A DNA stretch of 64,000 bases from Epiperipatus broadwayi (lineage: Eukaryota > Onychophora > Udeonychophora > Euonychophora > Peripatidae), in the NCBI GenBank assembly GCA_028023455.1, contig JAQFVV010006197.1:16799254-16863253 (forward strand), read 5' to 3'. Position 1 is the first letter of the stretch, and each line of letters begins with the position of its first letter. The notes beneath the pieces are model-generated. The model did not search any database, was not told the origin of the DNA, and worked only from the letters and a program-made list of their open reading frames with translations. This document shows, piece after piece, positions 48,815 through 60,085 of this stretch. The position numbers were made by a program, and so were the translations under genes.

Positions 48815-49260
48815 CTAACCTTCCCACAATTCTGTGATCTTAATGTTTGCTACCTGCCTGTTAATTAAGTCATGTTTGTATTTGTATATTAGCATAGCCT
48901 CTTTTATTTTTCTTTTTTTGTTATTTTTTTTAATTTGCAATATTTTAATGTTGTTGTAATTGAAGTTAAAACCATAAATACATGAATTATTATGGTCATA
49001 AAAAATGGATGCTGAAACATTATTATCTACTTTGCAATTTTGATTCGATTTCTGAACTCTTTTTAACAACAGCAAGTGCTCTTTAGTTCTTTTTTCCAAC
49101 ATACATCTCCGTTCACCTATATATCCACTACCACACCTACATATCCATTTATAAATGATACAATTTTTATTTATAAATGAGGTTTTATCTTTAGAATTAT
49201 TTATTAATTTGTTTATTGTAGGAGGTGTGTAAAATGCAATATCACATATACCTTTATAAA
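48815..49260 (-). pseudogene. Penelope-like GIY-YIG endonuclease relic, copy 3
   Basis: A minus-strand frame open over 166 codons to 49315; the recognisable part begins near 49260. AFYTPPTINKLINNSKD is the linker after the RT (compare NSNKLINNTKD in copy 1, near 716). Then IIYKWICRCGSGYIGERRCM matches (V/I)(V/I)YK(I).C.CG..YIGET.R, retaining both Tyr-bearing GIY-YIG-like strands, a CxC pair and RTKEH (R..EH) downstream. The C-terminal part has the long helix ILQIKKNNKKRKIKEAMLI and INR. The RT half is absent, so this is a 5'-truncated copy. It is the best preserved endonuclease in the window, still open but with no own start context. Confidence 0.8.
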
Positions 49261-49315
49261 TCTTCCTTATAAAATATCTGTAATAATAAACATATCCTAA
49301 AAATACTGTTATCAT

Positions 49316-50335
49316 TATATTAGAAGTTGATTATCATCAATGCTCAGAGCTATCTAATATCATGAGTATGAGTTTCCTTTAAGATGATATTCATTACTTT
49401 TGCACCATCTAAATAATCCTCAAGATAATTACGCATATATTCATGCACACACACACAATACATATACATATATATATGCCATTAATCTGGAACTAGCTTT
49501 GAGATCGCAAACTATGGTGACTTTAAATAAGAGAATATACACAATGTTGAGACTATTTTATTACTAAATAATTTTACTGGATAACGTAAAATACTAATTA
49601 ATAAATTTTTAATTAAAAGTAATAATTATAATAAAATGAAATTAAAGATTTGATAAATATCTTATATTTCAAATTGATCATTCTGATTTTGACTTACAAA
49701 TATTATATATTTCAATTGATTGACGACCAAAAGTATATTTTAACATTATTTACATTGTAGTTTATAAGTATATAATTTGTAAATAATATTAAATATACAT
49801 ATACATCTAATTCTGTTTTTACATGATAGATTGGTTCCCGAAAATTACATGTAAAAAAAAGTTGTGTAAAAAATATATAATATATATAGAAAATTAAAAG
49901 ATTGATTCCAAACCTAAGAAATCAATGAAAATAATGAAATAAATCATATGAAAAATATTGTCGGCATCTTACCTTTTTACCTGCTTATCAAAACCAAAAA
50001 TAAATTTTAATTTGAAAAAATTATTAATATTATAAGTAAAAGCAGGTTATAGAATTAATTGTGTAATTAATGAGTCTTTTAAAAAAAAACATTCTAGTTT
50101 TAAACAAATATTTTTTTTTACACTAAAAATTTAAATTTTTGTTAAAACCATAAATAAGTCAAATACAGTATTTTTATCAAACAGCAACCTTTTAATATAA
50201 TTCAAATAATTTGTAGTATTTGAAAAATATCAATAAATATTACTTAATCAATATTTTAATTACTCCAGATTTTATTTTAAATAATTATATATAATATTTA
50301 AATAAAAGTATATTGTCTATATTGAACTTAATGTT
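49316..50335. other. AT-rich non-coding stretch
   Basis: Contains an AC-rich run near 49447 and (TA)n tracts; nothing else seen. Confidence 0.35.
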
Positions 50336-50338
50336 ATT

Positions 50339-50504
50339 TAGAAGGGATTTGAACTCAGATTTTCGAACTCTCTGCAGGAATATATGAAATATGTATATTA
50401 GAGATCATTTATGTTTTTCACATGTATGTGGTCATGTTTATCGGTTGTATAAGATGGAGTGGATAGCTAAAGAGAGTTGAAAGTCTGAGTTCAAATCCCT
50501 TCTA
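50339..50504. repeat. Fold-back repeat with 34-bp arms and B-box-like ends
   Basis: TAGAAGGGATTTGAACTCAG at 50339 and its inverted partner CTGAGTTCAAATCCCTTCTA ending at 50504 form arms of about 34 bp around a 97-bp centre. GAGTTCAAATCCC resembles a tRNA-type B box, so a SINE-derived origin is possible; no A box was found. Confidence 0.75.
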
Positions 50505-50635
50505 AATTACAATAATTATATATATATAAATTTTGTTTGTGTTCATTTCTATTTTTTCTTTTAAGCTTTAAACATATATGGACATGCATATTATGTTATG
50601 TGCCATGAGAACAATACATCTCAATATATATATAT

Positions 50636-51038
50636 AAATATGCAAAACCATAAAACAATACAGTACTAGATTAAATTCAAAATTTTACCAAAATCCCTAC
50701 ACAACCATGGTTTCATCTACTACAAATAGACCTTCTCAAGTGAAAATCAACCTAAAGGAAAACATATATATATATACAAACAAACAAACCTTCCCATAAT
50801 TCATTTCAAACGCCACCTTCCCTTAATATCAAAAGAAGACTTCTTTTGATATTAAGGGAAGGTGGAGTTTGAAATGAATTATGGGAAGGTTTGTTTGTTT
50901 GTATATATATATGTTTTCCTTTAGGTTGATTTTCACTTGAGAAGTTCTATTTGTAGTAGATGAAACCATGGTTGTGTAGGGATTTTGGTAAAATTTTGAA
51001 TTTAATCTAGTACTGTATTGTTTTATGGTTTTGCATTT
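50636..51038. repeat. Near-perfect palindrome, about 197-bp arms, 1-nt centre
   Basis: The sequence folds around A at 50839: TATCAAAAGAAG before it and CTTCTTTTGATA after it. The arms run out to TGCAAAACCATAAAACAATA (50641) and TATTGTTTTATGGTTTTGCA (about 51016-51035). By eye only a few mismatches and a 2-nt length difference occur. A (TA)n tract lies in each arm. There is no coding content. Confidence 0.92.
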
Positions 51039-51191
51039 TTATTTTTTGCTAGTATAGTGTTAGACAGTTTTGGTTTTATATATATATATATAAACTAGAT
51101 TGATATTCATATAACAAAAGTGGGTGTTGTTTACTAGTTTATTTTAAAATGACTCTTTGAGAATCTAGCTTTTAAATTATCTTAGTATTGT

Positions 51192-51292
51192 CAAGTGTTG
51201 GTGGTCGAGAGCACAACTGCCTTATAAGCAAGCTGTCCTGGGTTAGCGGGTTCGCTTCCCGGCTGATGCTATGACACATGAAAAAAAAATTC
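51192..51292 (+). mobile_element. Short tRNA-derived SINE, copy 2, with 12-bp target duplication
   Basis: Head TTGGTGGTCGAGAG, B-box-like GGTTCGCTTCC at 51249-51259, tail GATGCTATGACAC followed by an A run. TCTTAGTATTGT is present exactly at 51180-51191 and 51293-51304, a 12-bp duplication typical of LINE-driven insertion. The body is only about 100 bp, little more than the tRNA-like part. Confidence 0.88.
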
Positions 51293-51304
51293 TCTTAGTA
51301 TTGT

Positions 51305-53780
51305 ATTCAGACTTATTTGTTCTACAAAATTGATTTATATTTCTTTCATTATATTGTGACACATATGTATATATGTATTACATAGAACGATTTAAAAATA
51401 AAAGTTAGAAAGAAAAAAACAAAATATTATTGTTGTTTTTTTTAAAAATAGAAGTTTAAAAAAGATGAGACAGTTAACTTATAGGTAAAAATTGAAATAT
51501 ATTTTTCTTTAAATAAAATCAAAAGGTGTGGTAAAGCCTATTAAAATTTAGAAATTTTTAAATTTAATATTTAAAAGAACATTTATTTGCTCTCTGTTAA
51601 CTGAAAAAAAAATCCAATGGATTAGAAATTTGACTATGTAAAAAAACTATAAAGTTGCTTAGTAAAAGAATTTTGTGATATAAACAATATTTGGTCCAAC
51701 TGATTAGATAATAAGTTTGATCAAGATATAATTAAAAAGTAAGAGAGAATTAACTACTTAAAAGAATCTGAAAAACTAATCAATAAAATAGATAGTCAGA
51801 CAGTGGATGACAAGGTATAAAAGCTACAAATTTCCTATTGTTTTATTCTATTTCTTCTGACAATTTTTGTTGTAAGAAGTCTACAGAGTTTGCTGAATTT
51901 TTTGTTAAGAGTCCTTCATATAGTTTGTGTTAATTCAATTTACTCCATTAAGCATTTTGCTGCTAGTTTCTCTATACAAATTTTTCCTTTCATCAATCAG
52001 GAATGTATAGCAATATTCATGGACATCTTAACCTTACCATGCACTGCTAAGCCACAGAGAGGTATTCATTCATGTTTTGCCATCTGATTTCTTCAATATC
52101 TGATGCTTGACATGTTGTAAAGACTTTTGTCTATCATTGCTGAAATGCATGCCTCTAAATGTAGATGTTGTTATAAATAAGACCAAGATATGTGCCAACC
52201 CAGACTAGAGGAGCAAACAGCTGCAAAAAGAAGGTAATAACATCACTAATGAACTCCATTACCTTTATGATGAAATGAGTGAACACTCCAAAACAAGCTA
52301 CAACAAAAACCTAGGTAAATATAAAATAACAAACTGTAACTTTATAACTAAAAGCATTTGGGTTAGTTGTTTACCCTTATTTTAGAAACAGACTAATCCT
52401 TAGTAAAGAAGGCCATAATTAATTTACTTCACTTTTATTTGAATATTATATTAATGTTTTACTTTTGTTTTGTTGTGAGTAAATAAACATGTTATTTTAA
52501 TTTGTTAATTTGTCTTAGTTTTCTCTCTCCATACCTTACCATATAACATTTTAATTATTATATAATAGTATTAAGTAAATTTATAGTTAATTATATATAT
52601 GCCTTATAAATATACTAGCTCTGATAGTCTGATTTAAACCAGTTTCTTATTTTTTGTGTTAGCCATATGAAATCAAGTGCTGGAAGCATTTTAAAACTCT
52701 TCTTTTGAGGATAATCTAATCAGTCTTGGCTAAATAGCATATGGGAATCATCCTAATATAAATAAAAGTATTCACAGAAGAGGTGTTTTCTTCTTGTGTC
52801 CATAGAGTGAGTGCAGTGGAGGTGATTGTGGTTGTATATTTTATACCATCCTGGTCTCATTATTTGTATAGCTAATATATAAAAATATTAACTCCTCTGC
52901 TTTAAATAATAAAATCCACTTAGTTCATAAAATATTTATTATTAATTTAGAAATGTCATTTTAATTTAAATGATATTATATGTTATGGTAATTTTTTATT
53001 ATAATATATTTAATCAATCATAAAATCATTCTGGATGTGCATGTAAAATTTACAAATCAAGTATGATTTATAAACATAAATAAATAATAAAAGAAGTAAT
53101 CACATATTATAAAAGACATTTCATATCTCACAGTATAAATATTTCTTCATGCATTATTAAAAATTGTAGGTGAGAGTGTGTCTGAAAGTTTCAACAATAA
53201 ATTTTTATTATGTTATAAGTTAGATAAAATTACTATTATCAAAATTAAAGCTGCTTTCATTTTAAAAATTGTACAAGCTTTTATATTTTTATTATTATTT
53301 TGATTATAATTATTATTCAGCTAATATCTCAATCAAATTTAGTTGATAATTTTCAAGAATTCTAAAATTTAGTTTTTTCTTGTTTTTTTTTTTGGGAGAA
53401 AGCTTTAAAATGAATGACCAAATTGATAAAAACAAATTGTAAATCATAATTTAAATAAAAGAGAGAGGGGCAAGAATATTAAAACTTATGGCAAAATAGT
53501 ATTAAGTCAGGGTTGCTATAGTCATTTTAATAAATGTGTAAATAACACTCTTTTTCATATTAATGTCAATCTATCAATCAGATTTTAAAAATGAAACAAA
53601 TTTTATTTAATCACTATACTGTGAATAACAAATCGATTATGGATATTCAAAATTAATATTTGATACTTGAAAGTGTTATGAAATATTGCTTTTATAGTTT
53701 ATTTTTCTGTTAATATTATTAGATGCTCATAGTTTAACATATTTACTAATTTATTTATTTATTAAAATTATATGTAAATA
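51305..53780. other. Non-coding region upstream of the receptor exon
   Basis: AT-rich with no defended feature. A non-coding 5' exon and promoter of the receptor gene may lie here or further upstream, because the coding exon is preceded by a splice acceptor. Confidence 0.35.
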
Positions 53781-53793
53781 TTTTTTTTAACAG
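53781..53793 (+). promoter_or_regulatory. Splice acceptor before the receptor coding exon
   Basis: TTTTTTTTAACAG is a strong pyrimidine tract with AG. It lies 43 nt before the receptor ATG. The exon side contains an in-frame TGA upstream of the ATG, so the acceptor would join a non-coding 5' exon. Confidence 0.5.
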
Positions 53794-53836
53794 GTATGAT
53801 AAAAATGTTTTATTTTGATGTTCTGCTTATATAAAA

Positions 53837-54802
53837 ATGACTAATTTTTCTAAATTTAACAAAAGCCTTGAAGATGACTTTGATAGTGTTGAAACTGATT
53901 TAAAAGTTGTTGAGTTTACAATAATAATTTGTATGCTAATAATTATGATGACTGCTTTAATATTAAATGGAATAATTATTGGGGTTTTTATATCCAATCA
54001 AAAACTGAAAACTGCATTTAATTATTATATTTGCAATATGGCTTTTAGTAATACATCATACATTCTTCTTAGCATCCCAATAAGCATTATTAACATCAGT
54101 GATCAGAAATGGTCCTATGGGTCATGGGTTTGTAAAATAATTTTAACTCTTGCGTGTACAACATACAGTGCATCAATATATACTTTTATTCTTCTATCAT
54201 GGAATAGAATGGTATCGATTAAATATCCTTTAAAATACAATATTATAGAAACTGTAAAAAGAGCACATATAAAAATTGTTATTGGGTGGATTATTTATTT
54301 ATTATATTATAATATTTTGATTATTGCCTGGGATTTTATTTTTCATATTATTCCTTTGGAAGATATCTGCTACTCGGAGTTTCTAGGAAATTATACAACT
54401 GTCCTCATTCATAGTTTTTTCAATACAATTATTCCTTTGGTGCTTCTAATTATAATAAACAGTTTAGTTTTTTTCCATGTACATCGTCAAACATATAAGT
54501 CAAAAATCTTTTTATCTCGAAATAATTTGCAACAATTTCAAAAACAGAAAAAAGCAGCGCGATCGCTGACTATTTTAATAATTACATTTTTAGTCAGCTG
54601 GCTTCCAGAACTTATTTTAATTCTTATTAAGTATATATGCAATATTTGTATTCCAGATAACATTCTTTTTTTTTCTATTATACTTTTATATTCTAATTAC
54701 GCTATTAGTCCATTTCTTTATGTTTTAGAATGTAAACATTTTAAAGATATTATTGAAAGATTAATATATTTTAAATCCAATAAAATTAAATCAACTTTAT
54801 GA
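53837..54802 (+). CDS. Class A (rhodopsin-like) G-protein-coupled receptor, amine-receptor-like orphan
   Basis: A 321-residue seven-helix plasma-membrane receptor encoded in one exon. N-terminus outside with possible glycosylation at N3 and N8, and N185 in loop 2. Helices at about 26-51, 61-86, 99-122, 145-168, 187-213, 242-266 and 275-296. Conserved: N44 (1.50), W92 in loop 1, C99 (3.25) pairing with C178, R124 (3.50), W151 (4.50), P200 (5.50), W255-x-P257 (6.48-6.50), P292-x-x-Y295 (7.50-7.53), F302 in helix 8. The PFLYxL end of helix 7 and FLVSWLPE in helix 6 recall histamine H3/muscarinic-type receptors. Unusual: Ala106 at 3.32 where amine receptors have Asp, Asn72 at 2.50, NRM (123-125) instead of DRY, and Ser291 at 7.49. 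Loop 3 is short. The ATG is the first in frame after a TGA. The ligand is unknown; an amine is unlikely. Confidence 0.9.
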   Translation: MTNFSKFNKSLEDDFDSVETDLKVVEFTIIICMLIIMMTALILNGIIIGVFISNQKLKTAFNYYICNMAFSNTSYILLSIPISIINISDQKWSYGSWVCKIILTLACTTYSASIYTFILLSWNRMVSIKYPLKYNIIETVKRAHIKIVIGWIIYLLYYNILIIAWDFIFHIIPLEDICYSEFLGNYTTVLIHSFFNTIIPLVLLIIINSLVFFHVHRQTYKSKIFLSRNNLQQFQKQKKAARSLTILIITFLVSWLPELILILIKYICNICIPDNILFFSIILLYSNYAISPFLYVLECKHFKDIIERLIYFKSNKIKSTL

Positions 54803-55083
54803 TAAAAATTTTGATTCCATTTAATTATTTATTAATGGAAAAGTTAACGTTTTTATATATACTATTTCGAAAAAAATATTATTGTATTCATATTATTGTT
54901 ATTATTATATGATGCTATCAAATCAGTATTAACTTCTAGCAATAATATGATTAAGATCAAAGTTCCATTTATTATTTGATGATTGAGATCATCTATCTCA
55001 TTGTTGTTCACTTTCTGATTTTTTTTACTATCAAGTTTTCTAAGTATTTTACATTTTTTAATGGATTAGATTGTTTTTAAGCC

Positions 55084-55089
55084 AATAAA
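55084..55089 (+). promoter_or_regulatory. First downstream AATAAA, candidate poly(A) signal
   Basis: No AATAAA occurs in the 281 bp after the receptor stop until this one, at the left edge of a fold-back repeat. It may be the signal used, or it may belong to the repeat. Confidence 0.3.
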
Positions 55090-55375
55090 CATCGCATGAT
55101 CACCATGTCTTGTAATTGCTTATAACTGTTATTAAAACAGGCAAAACTCACTATACATATTGCCATTCACAGTAAGCTAGAGTAATCAATGGATATGCAT
55201 AAAATCCCCATCTAGTGCCTATTCCTCACTGATGAAAGCCACAGTCCAGAAACTAGTCTGGGGATATTGGATGAGTAGGCACTAGATGGGGATTTTATAC
55301 CCAAGCCTTGTGGCATCCATTGATTACTCTAGCTTGCTGTGAGTGGCAATATGTATAATGAGTTTTGCCTGTTTT
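55086..55375. repeat. Fold-back MITE-like repeat just 3' of the receptor gene
   Basis: Left arm (GTTATTAAAACAGGCAAAAC, CAGTAAGCTAGAGTAATCAA, AAATCCCCATCTAGTGCCTA) folds onto the right arm (TAGGCACTAGATGGGGATTT, TTGATTACTCTAGCTTGCTG, GTTTTGCCTGTTTTAA). It shares all landmarks with the copies at 6600, 7062, 33140 and 57262. Confidence 0.8.
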
Positions 55376-55379
55376 AAGG

Positions 55380-57257
55380 ATTAGATTGTTTGTGATATGA
55401 TCAGAGTAAGACAATTTCAGCCTGGTCATTTGTGCTTCAAATGAGAGTTCAGGTCTCTGATCAATTATTCACCTATTATTTTTCTTGCTATTTATGAAGT
55501 CATCAGAAATCTTTGATGAGAACAGTTTTGTCTATCTTTTTCTTTTCAGAAAAGCAAACAAACTAAAAACCCCAAACAATTAAAATTCTTGTAAAAAAAA
55601 ATCATCATTATCACTTTATTTGCAAATGAGTATGATCATTCTAATCAAAACAAAAAAGATTGGAGACAAAATTGCTGCATGTGCAATTAAAGGACAAAAA
55701 TGTCATTACATTCACAATCCGATTATCGTAGTTGATTCAAATATTTACATAAAGAATACAAAACTTGCAACAGCAAGATCTTACACTAATCTAAATGATT
55801 GAATTTAGTGAAGTATAGAAAAATAAAAAATAAAAGAAAGAATGAAAATGATTAATTTAAATATAAATGTTAATAATAATTATTAGTAAACTAAAATGAT
55901 AACTTTCCTTAAAAAAATTTGAATGAATATAAATTTTGAAAGTTCATAATAACTTTGATACCAGAAGAGCCAACATATGTGAATCAATCTTAGAACCCCA
56001 CATTTTAGTCTACACTAAACTACATAGAGCATAACTTTCATTCAATTATATAAAAAGAGAACTATTGATTGAAAAAAAAAAAACTATTGAATCTTTAAAT
56101 AGAGAAAATTCTTAATTCCTACTCTGTAATAGATTATTGTCATGGTAGTTATTATTTTTGTATAATTATTCATTTGATAGACAGTCATGGATGAATTGAT
56201 CACAATGAATATTAACTAGTATGTTAGTTTATTCTCTGAAGTTAAAACCAATAATAATGTTTTTTCTCCCCAAATGCTTGAGACCTCAATTGTATTTTCT
56301 CAAGGTAGAATGAATTAGTGCATATATAAATGTTGATTTTCTTTTATATTTTCAACCATGCCAGACAAAAATAAACTATGGTCATCATTTCATGGAAACT
56401 ATAAAGTTGTCAGAAAAGTTACTAGCTGGGGAGGAAAGGCAGAGAGCTATAAGAATGCATGGATTATGGCTCTAGTTTGCTTCTTGAAGATGGTCTTTTT
56501 ATTTCCAACTGTAGATCACATTCAAGTGATGTAATATTCCATGAATTGGAAGATCTATCTAATATTAAGGTTGTAAAATTAGAAAATGGAGAGATAATAA
56601 AAACATATATATATAAAAAAACAAGTGGAATGAGATTCATTACTTATAAAAAAAAAAAAAGAAAAGTTCAACAGTACAGAAATCACTTTTTTGTTATAAA
56701 AACTTTGTGTTATGATCAAGAAATGAAGGAATTTTAAATAGATGCATAGACTGTTTTTGAAAAAAGCAAACATTTTAAAATTGCCATGGCAGATTTTATT
56801 GCTAGAATTATAAAATAGTGAAAGTTCTGCAGAAATGTAGTTATGAATTTATAAAAATAAAATTTTCACAAAATGTGTATTTCTGTGCAAATAATAAATT
56901 CAACAAAGAAAGAATTATTAATTAATGAGATATGTTAATGCAAAAATAGAAATAAAAATTATTAAAAAAAGACAGGTATAATTGATATTCCTAGCCTTCA
57001 GAAATATTTCATTGAATTTAAGCTTTAATTTTCAAATTATTTCAAAATATTAACAGTCTTCAAAAATGGTTCAGATTAAAATAAGACCAATAAGAAGATA
57101 ACTAATGCTCTACTAAAAACTACTATACAGATAATAATAAAAAAAATAGTAAAGTTTTAATTGAAATAAGGCAATGATTGATAATAAAAAAAAAGAAGAA
57201 ATATGAAAATATTTTAAAATGTTTTAATTAAAATAAGTGAATATCAATAACAGTAAC
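55380..57257. other. AT-rich stretch, no supported gene
   Basis: Includes an unconvincing 92-codon open frame at 56459-56737. The part after about 56890 may be an older portion of the RTE relic that continues at 57700. Confidence 0.3.
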
Positions 57258-57261
57258 AAAC

Positions 57262-57690
57262 TCTCCAGTGCAAGCCTTAGTAATCAATGGATGCAAGAAG
57301 GTTTGTGCATAAAATCCCTATCTAATGCCTACTCATCCAATATCCCCAGACCAGTTTATAGCTTCAGTGAGGAACTCTAGGTGCAATGCTCTCAGATCCA
57401 AAGCTTCTCACTGATGAAAGCCATAACCTAGTTAAGGTGGATAGAGGGTTGCATTAGATCCTAAGATCTAGATGCAGTGCTCTCAGATCCAAAGTTCCTT
57501 AGTGATGAAAACTACAGTCTAGAAACTAGTCTGGGGATATTGGATAAATATGCACTAAATAGGAATTTTATACCCAAACCTTCTTGCATCCATTGATTAC
57601 TAGGATTTGCACTGGATGGTACTACTGTATGGAAAGTTTGCTACTATTATTAACAACTTGTGTAAGCATAGAAAATGATAATCATGTGAT
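57262..57690. repeat. Fold-back MITE-like repeat, long two-arm copy
   Basis: Contains the whole family order, with AATCCCTATCTAATGCCTAC, TCAGTGAGGAAC, GGTGCAATGCTCTCAGATCC, AGGGTTGCATTAGATCC and the inverted AGTCTGGGGATATTGGAT. The right end, GTGTAAGCATAGAAAATGAT, is the complement of the left end of the copy at 6600 (CATTCTTTATGCTTACAC), which defines the true terminus. Confidence 0.8.
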
Positions 57691-57699
57691 TGTTTGGTA

Positions 57700-58880
57700 G
57701 TTTTATATGAATATCAATAATTTTGTAGAAATGAATAAAAATAAGTTGATGGTGATATAAGAAAATATAAAGGTGAAGTGGCAATGAAAGCTATAGAAAA
57801 GGAAAAAAGTCAAATATATAAAACATTTTGATTTTGGAAAGAAATTTGTAGTAGATGGTTTTGTCACTAAAATGTCATGAAGTGTATAAAAGAATTCTAC
57901 AATGAAATATATAATAATAAAGATAAACAAAATAACCCAAACATTTTTTGAAATTCCAAGTACTTTAAATGAAAAAGTGGGATGTGCAATTAAAGCTTTG
58001 CAGAATGAATAAATTCCACAAAATTATGGCATCATTGCAACTATTTTAAAAGAAACAAGTGATGGATTTATTATAAAGTTTATCTTCTAATCTTAGATTT
58101 TTTTATTATATCAATAAAAGACTAATGGTATCAAAACTTATTTTGCATAATAATACTAGTACTTATTTTATTAATGAATATGTTCCAGCTTTAGATTCAG
58201 AGAATTCAGAAAAAGAAACTTTTATTTTTTCTTGATAGCATTATTACAGCAATATCATTAAAAGACCTTTTTGTTTCATGAAGACTTATGTGCATGTGTT
58301 GCTATAAATAATAGACTTTGGCCAAAAGTCATTGGAAATAACAGTAATGATGCTATAAATTTAAATGATCTATTATTATTGAATTTTTGCATAAGACATA
58401 GATGAACTATTACAAACATTTTATTTAGGCAAAAAAAATCATTTTAAAAGAATATGGATGCATGCACCTTCAAAGCAATGATATTCAATAGATTACATTG
58501 TAATTAGGATTCAGAAGTCAAGAGAAGTTTATATTATATGAGCATTTACAAATGAAAATTTGTGAATGAATAATACATTAGGCTACTACAAAATTGAAAT
58601 AATAGTTGCATAAAAATTATTCTAATCATATTCACAAAGAAAATGGATGTTTCTTCTTTAGAAATATCTACTATATATACTAAATTTTAACAATTGTCAA
58701 AGACTTAAAATATTACATTACTAAGGCATTTTTAAGTCCTTCTTGACTTCAAGTTCTAATGAAAAGGTATAATAAACATAAACTAATCAAATATACTGAT
58801 CCAGCTTTCAGAAAAACAATAATGCTGGCAGTATTTTGCCAAAATCTGGCTCAGTACATTTAATTAGTTTATGCTTATTA
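57700..58880 (+). pseudogene. RTE-type LINE relic (+), copy 3
   Basis: Near 57950-58075 the plus strand reads VPSTLNEKVGCAIKALQNE then a frame with ILKETSDGFI, matching (I/V)P....EV..AI..LKN.K.....D.I..E.LK. Sequence from 57780 parallels the relics at 28155 and 36180 (AAAGGAAAAAAGTC...CATGAA(A/G)TGT). The remainder is decayed. Confidence 0.6.
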
Positions 58881-59940
58881 TATTTTTCATCAGAACTCTA
58901 AATCAATGAGGGTTTAAGAATTACATAGATTTATGAAAAGAGTTAATGTTTTGAGAATTACTAATGCATAGCATTCTCTTAAGATGTGTATTAGGAATAT
59001 AACTAACTATTTGGGGGTTTCTCTAAAAAAAAAAATCATAACTGGATTTTTAACGATGATTTGTTTGATTAAGAGAAAAGATATGGTATTTTTTTGCTTT
59101 AAAAATATTATTACCAAAATTACACTTTTCTTTATATTGCTGTAATATCCAATTTATCCAAACCACTTTGAACACTTTTTAGCAAAACTATATATATATA
59201 TTGAAACAGTAAGGTCTGCTTTGCAGATCTTCGTTTCACCTTTTCTCACCTATTTCCTACCCTCATACCTTAGTTTGAACCCCAATCTATCGTAGTGTGT
59301 CTGCAATATGCTTATATACCAAAAATCCTGCCTAATTTTAAACCACGAGTACAATGCTCGTATTATATATAAGTATAATTCATTCCCGAATAAATAAAAT
59401 ATTATAGATTATGTATATGTTCACATAGTTTAGATTTATTTAAAAAGTAGGTTATATAAGTTGTAATTGCGCACACACTATGATATGCATTTTAAAACAT
59501 ATCAAAATTATAAATTGTTAATTAAAGTTGTTTTGTTTGAATCTATTTACAAAAATATTACAGTCGTAATATATTTTTGATTTAAAATAAAATTCATGTT
59601 CGTTTAGTAAATGGATTCAAATATTGCAATTGAAAAAGTAAAATCATTTTCTTTAATTTAATAAAAGTCATTCCAAATATTTCTGTTAAAATAAATGAGG
59701 GACAATAGTTTAATTATTTCATGTTGTAATTATCATCTAAGAAAACAGCAGATGTCCACTTAAGGTTTTCTTTAATTAGTAAAAGTAATTTTTATTTAAA
59801 TGTAGTTTGTAATTCGAATGTCTACAAGGAAATTAACAATAGAAATTAATTAAATTTTGTTAAATTCCTTTAGACATTCGGATAGATTTAATTACAGCTG
59901 ATAAGTCCGATATATTTTTGTAACGCTCCAGGGCAGTTCT
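58881..59940. other. AT-rich non-coding stretch
   Basis: No feature seen. Confidence 0.35.
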
Positions 59941-59954
59941 ATTGTTTAATTCTA

Positions 59955-59963
59955 CTATAAAAG
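59955..59963 (+). promoter_or_regulatory. TATA-box-like motif
   Basis: TATAAAAGG, close to the animal TATA consensus, inside otherwise unremarkable sequence. No coding exon is recognised downstream, so it may belong to an unrecognised LTR or be chance. Confidence 0.2.
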
Positions 59964-59984
59964 GAAGGGTTTTCTTTTGTTCTT

Positions 59985-60085
59985 TATTCTGGTCATGTTC
60001 TAATGAAATATTCTGGTCATTTGCTGATGAAATATTTCCAACCAAAATTATTCTGGTCATTTTGCTGATGAAATGTTCTAGTAAA
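59985..60085. repeat. Degenerate tandem repeat, ATTCTGGTCAT unit
   Basis: ATTCTGGTCAT(T)TTGCTGATGAAAT-like units start at about 59987, 60010 and 60049, with variable spacing. The 78-codon frame on the opposite strand derives from them. Confidence 0.6.

Noticed and set aside
56459-56737. 92-codon open frame on the plus strand
   Set aside because: Ends in a low-complexity Lys run and has no recognisable domain; the overlapping frame starting at 56358 is equally unconvincing.
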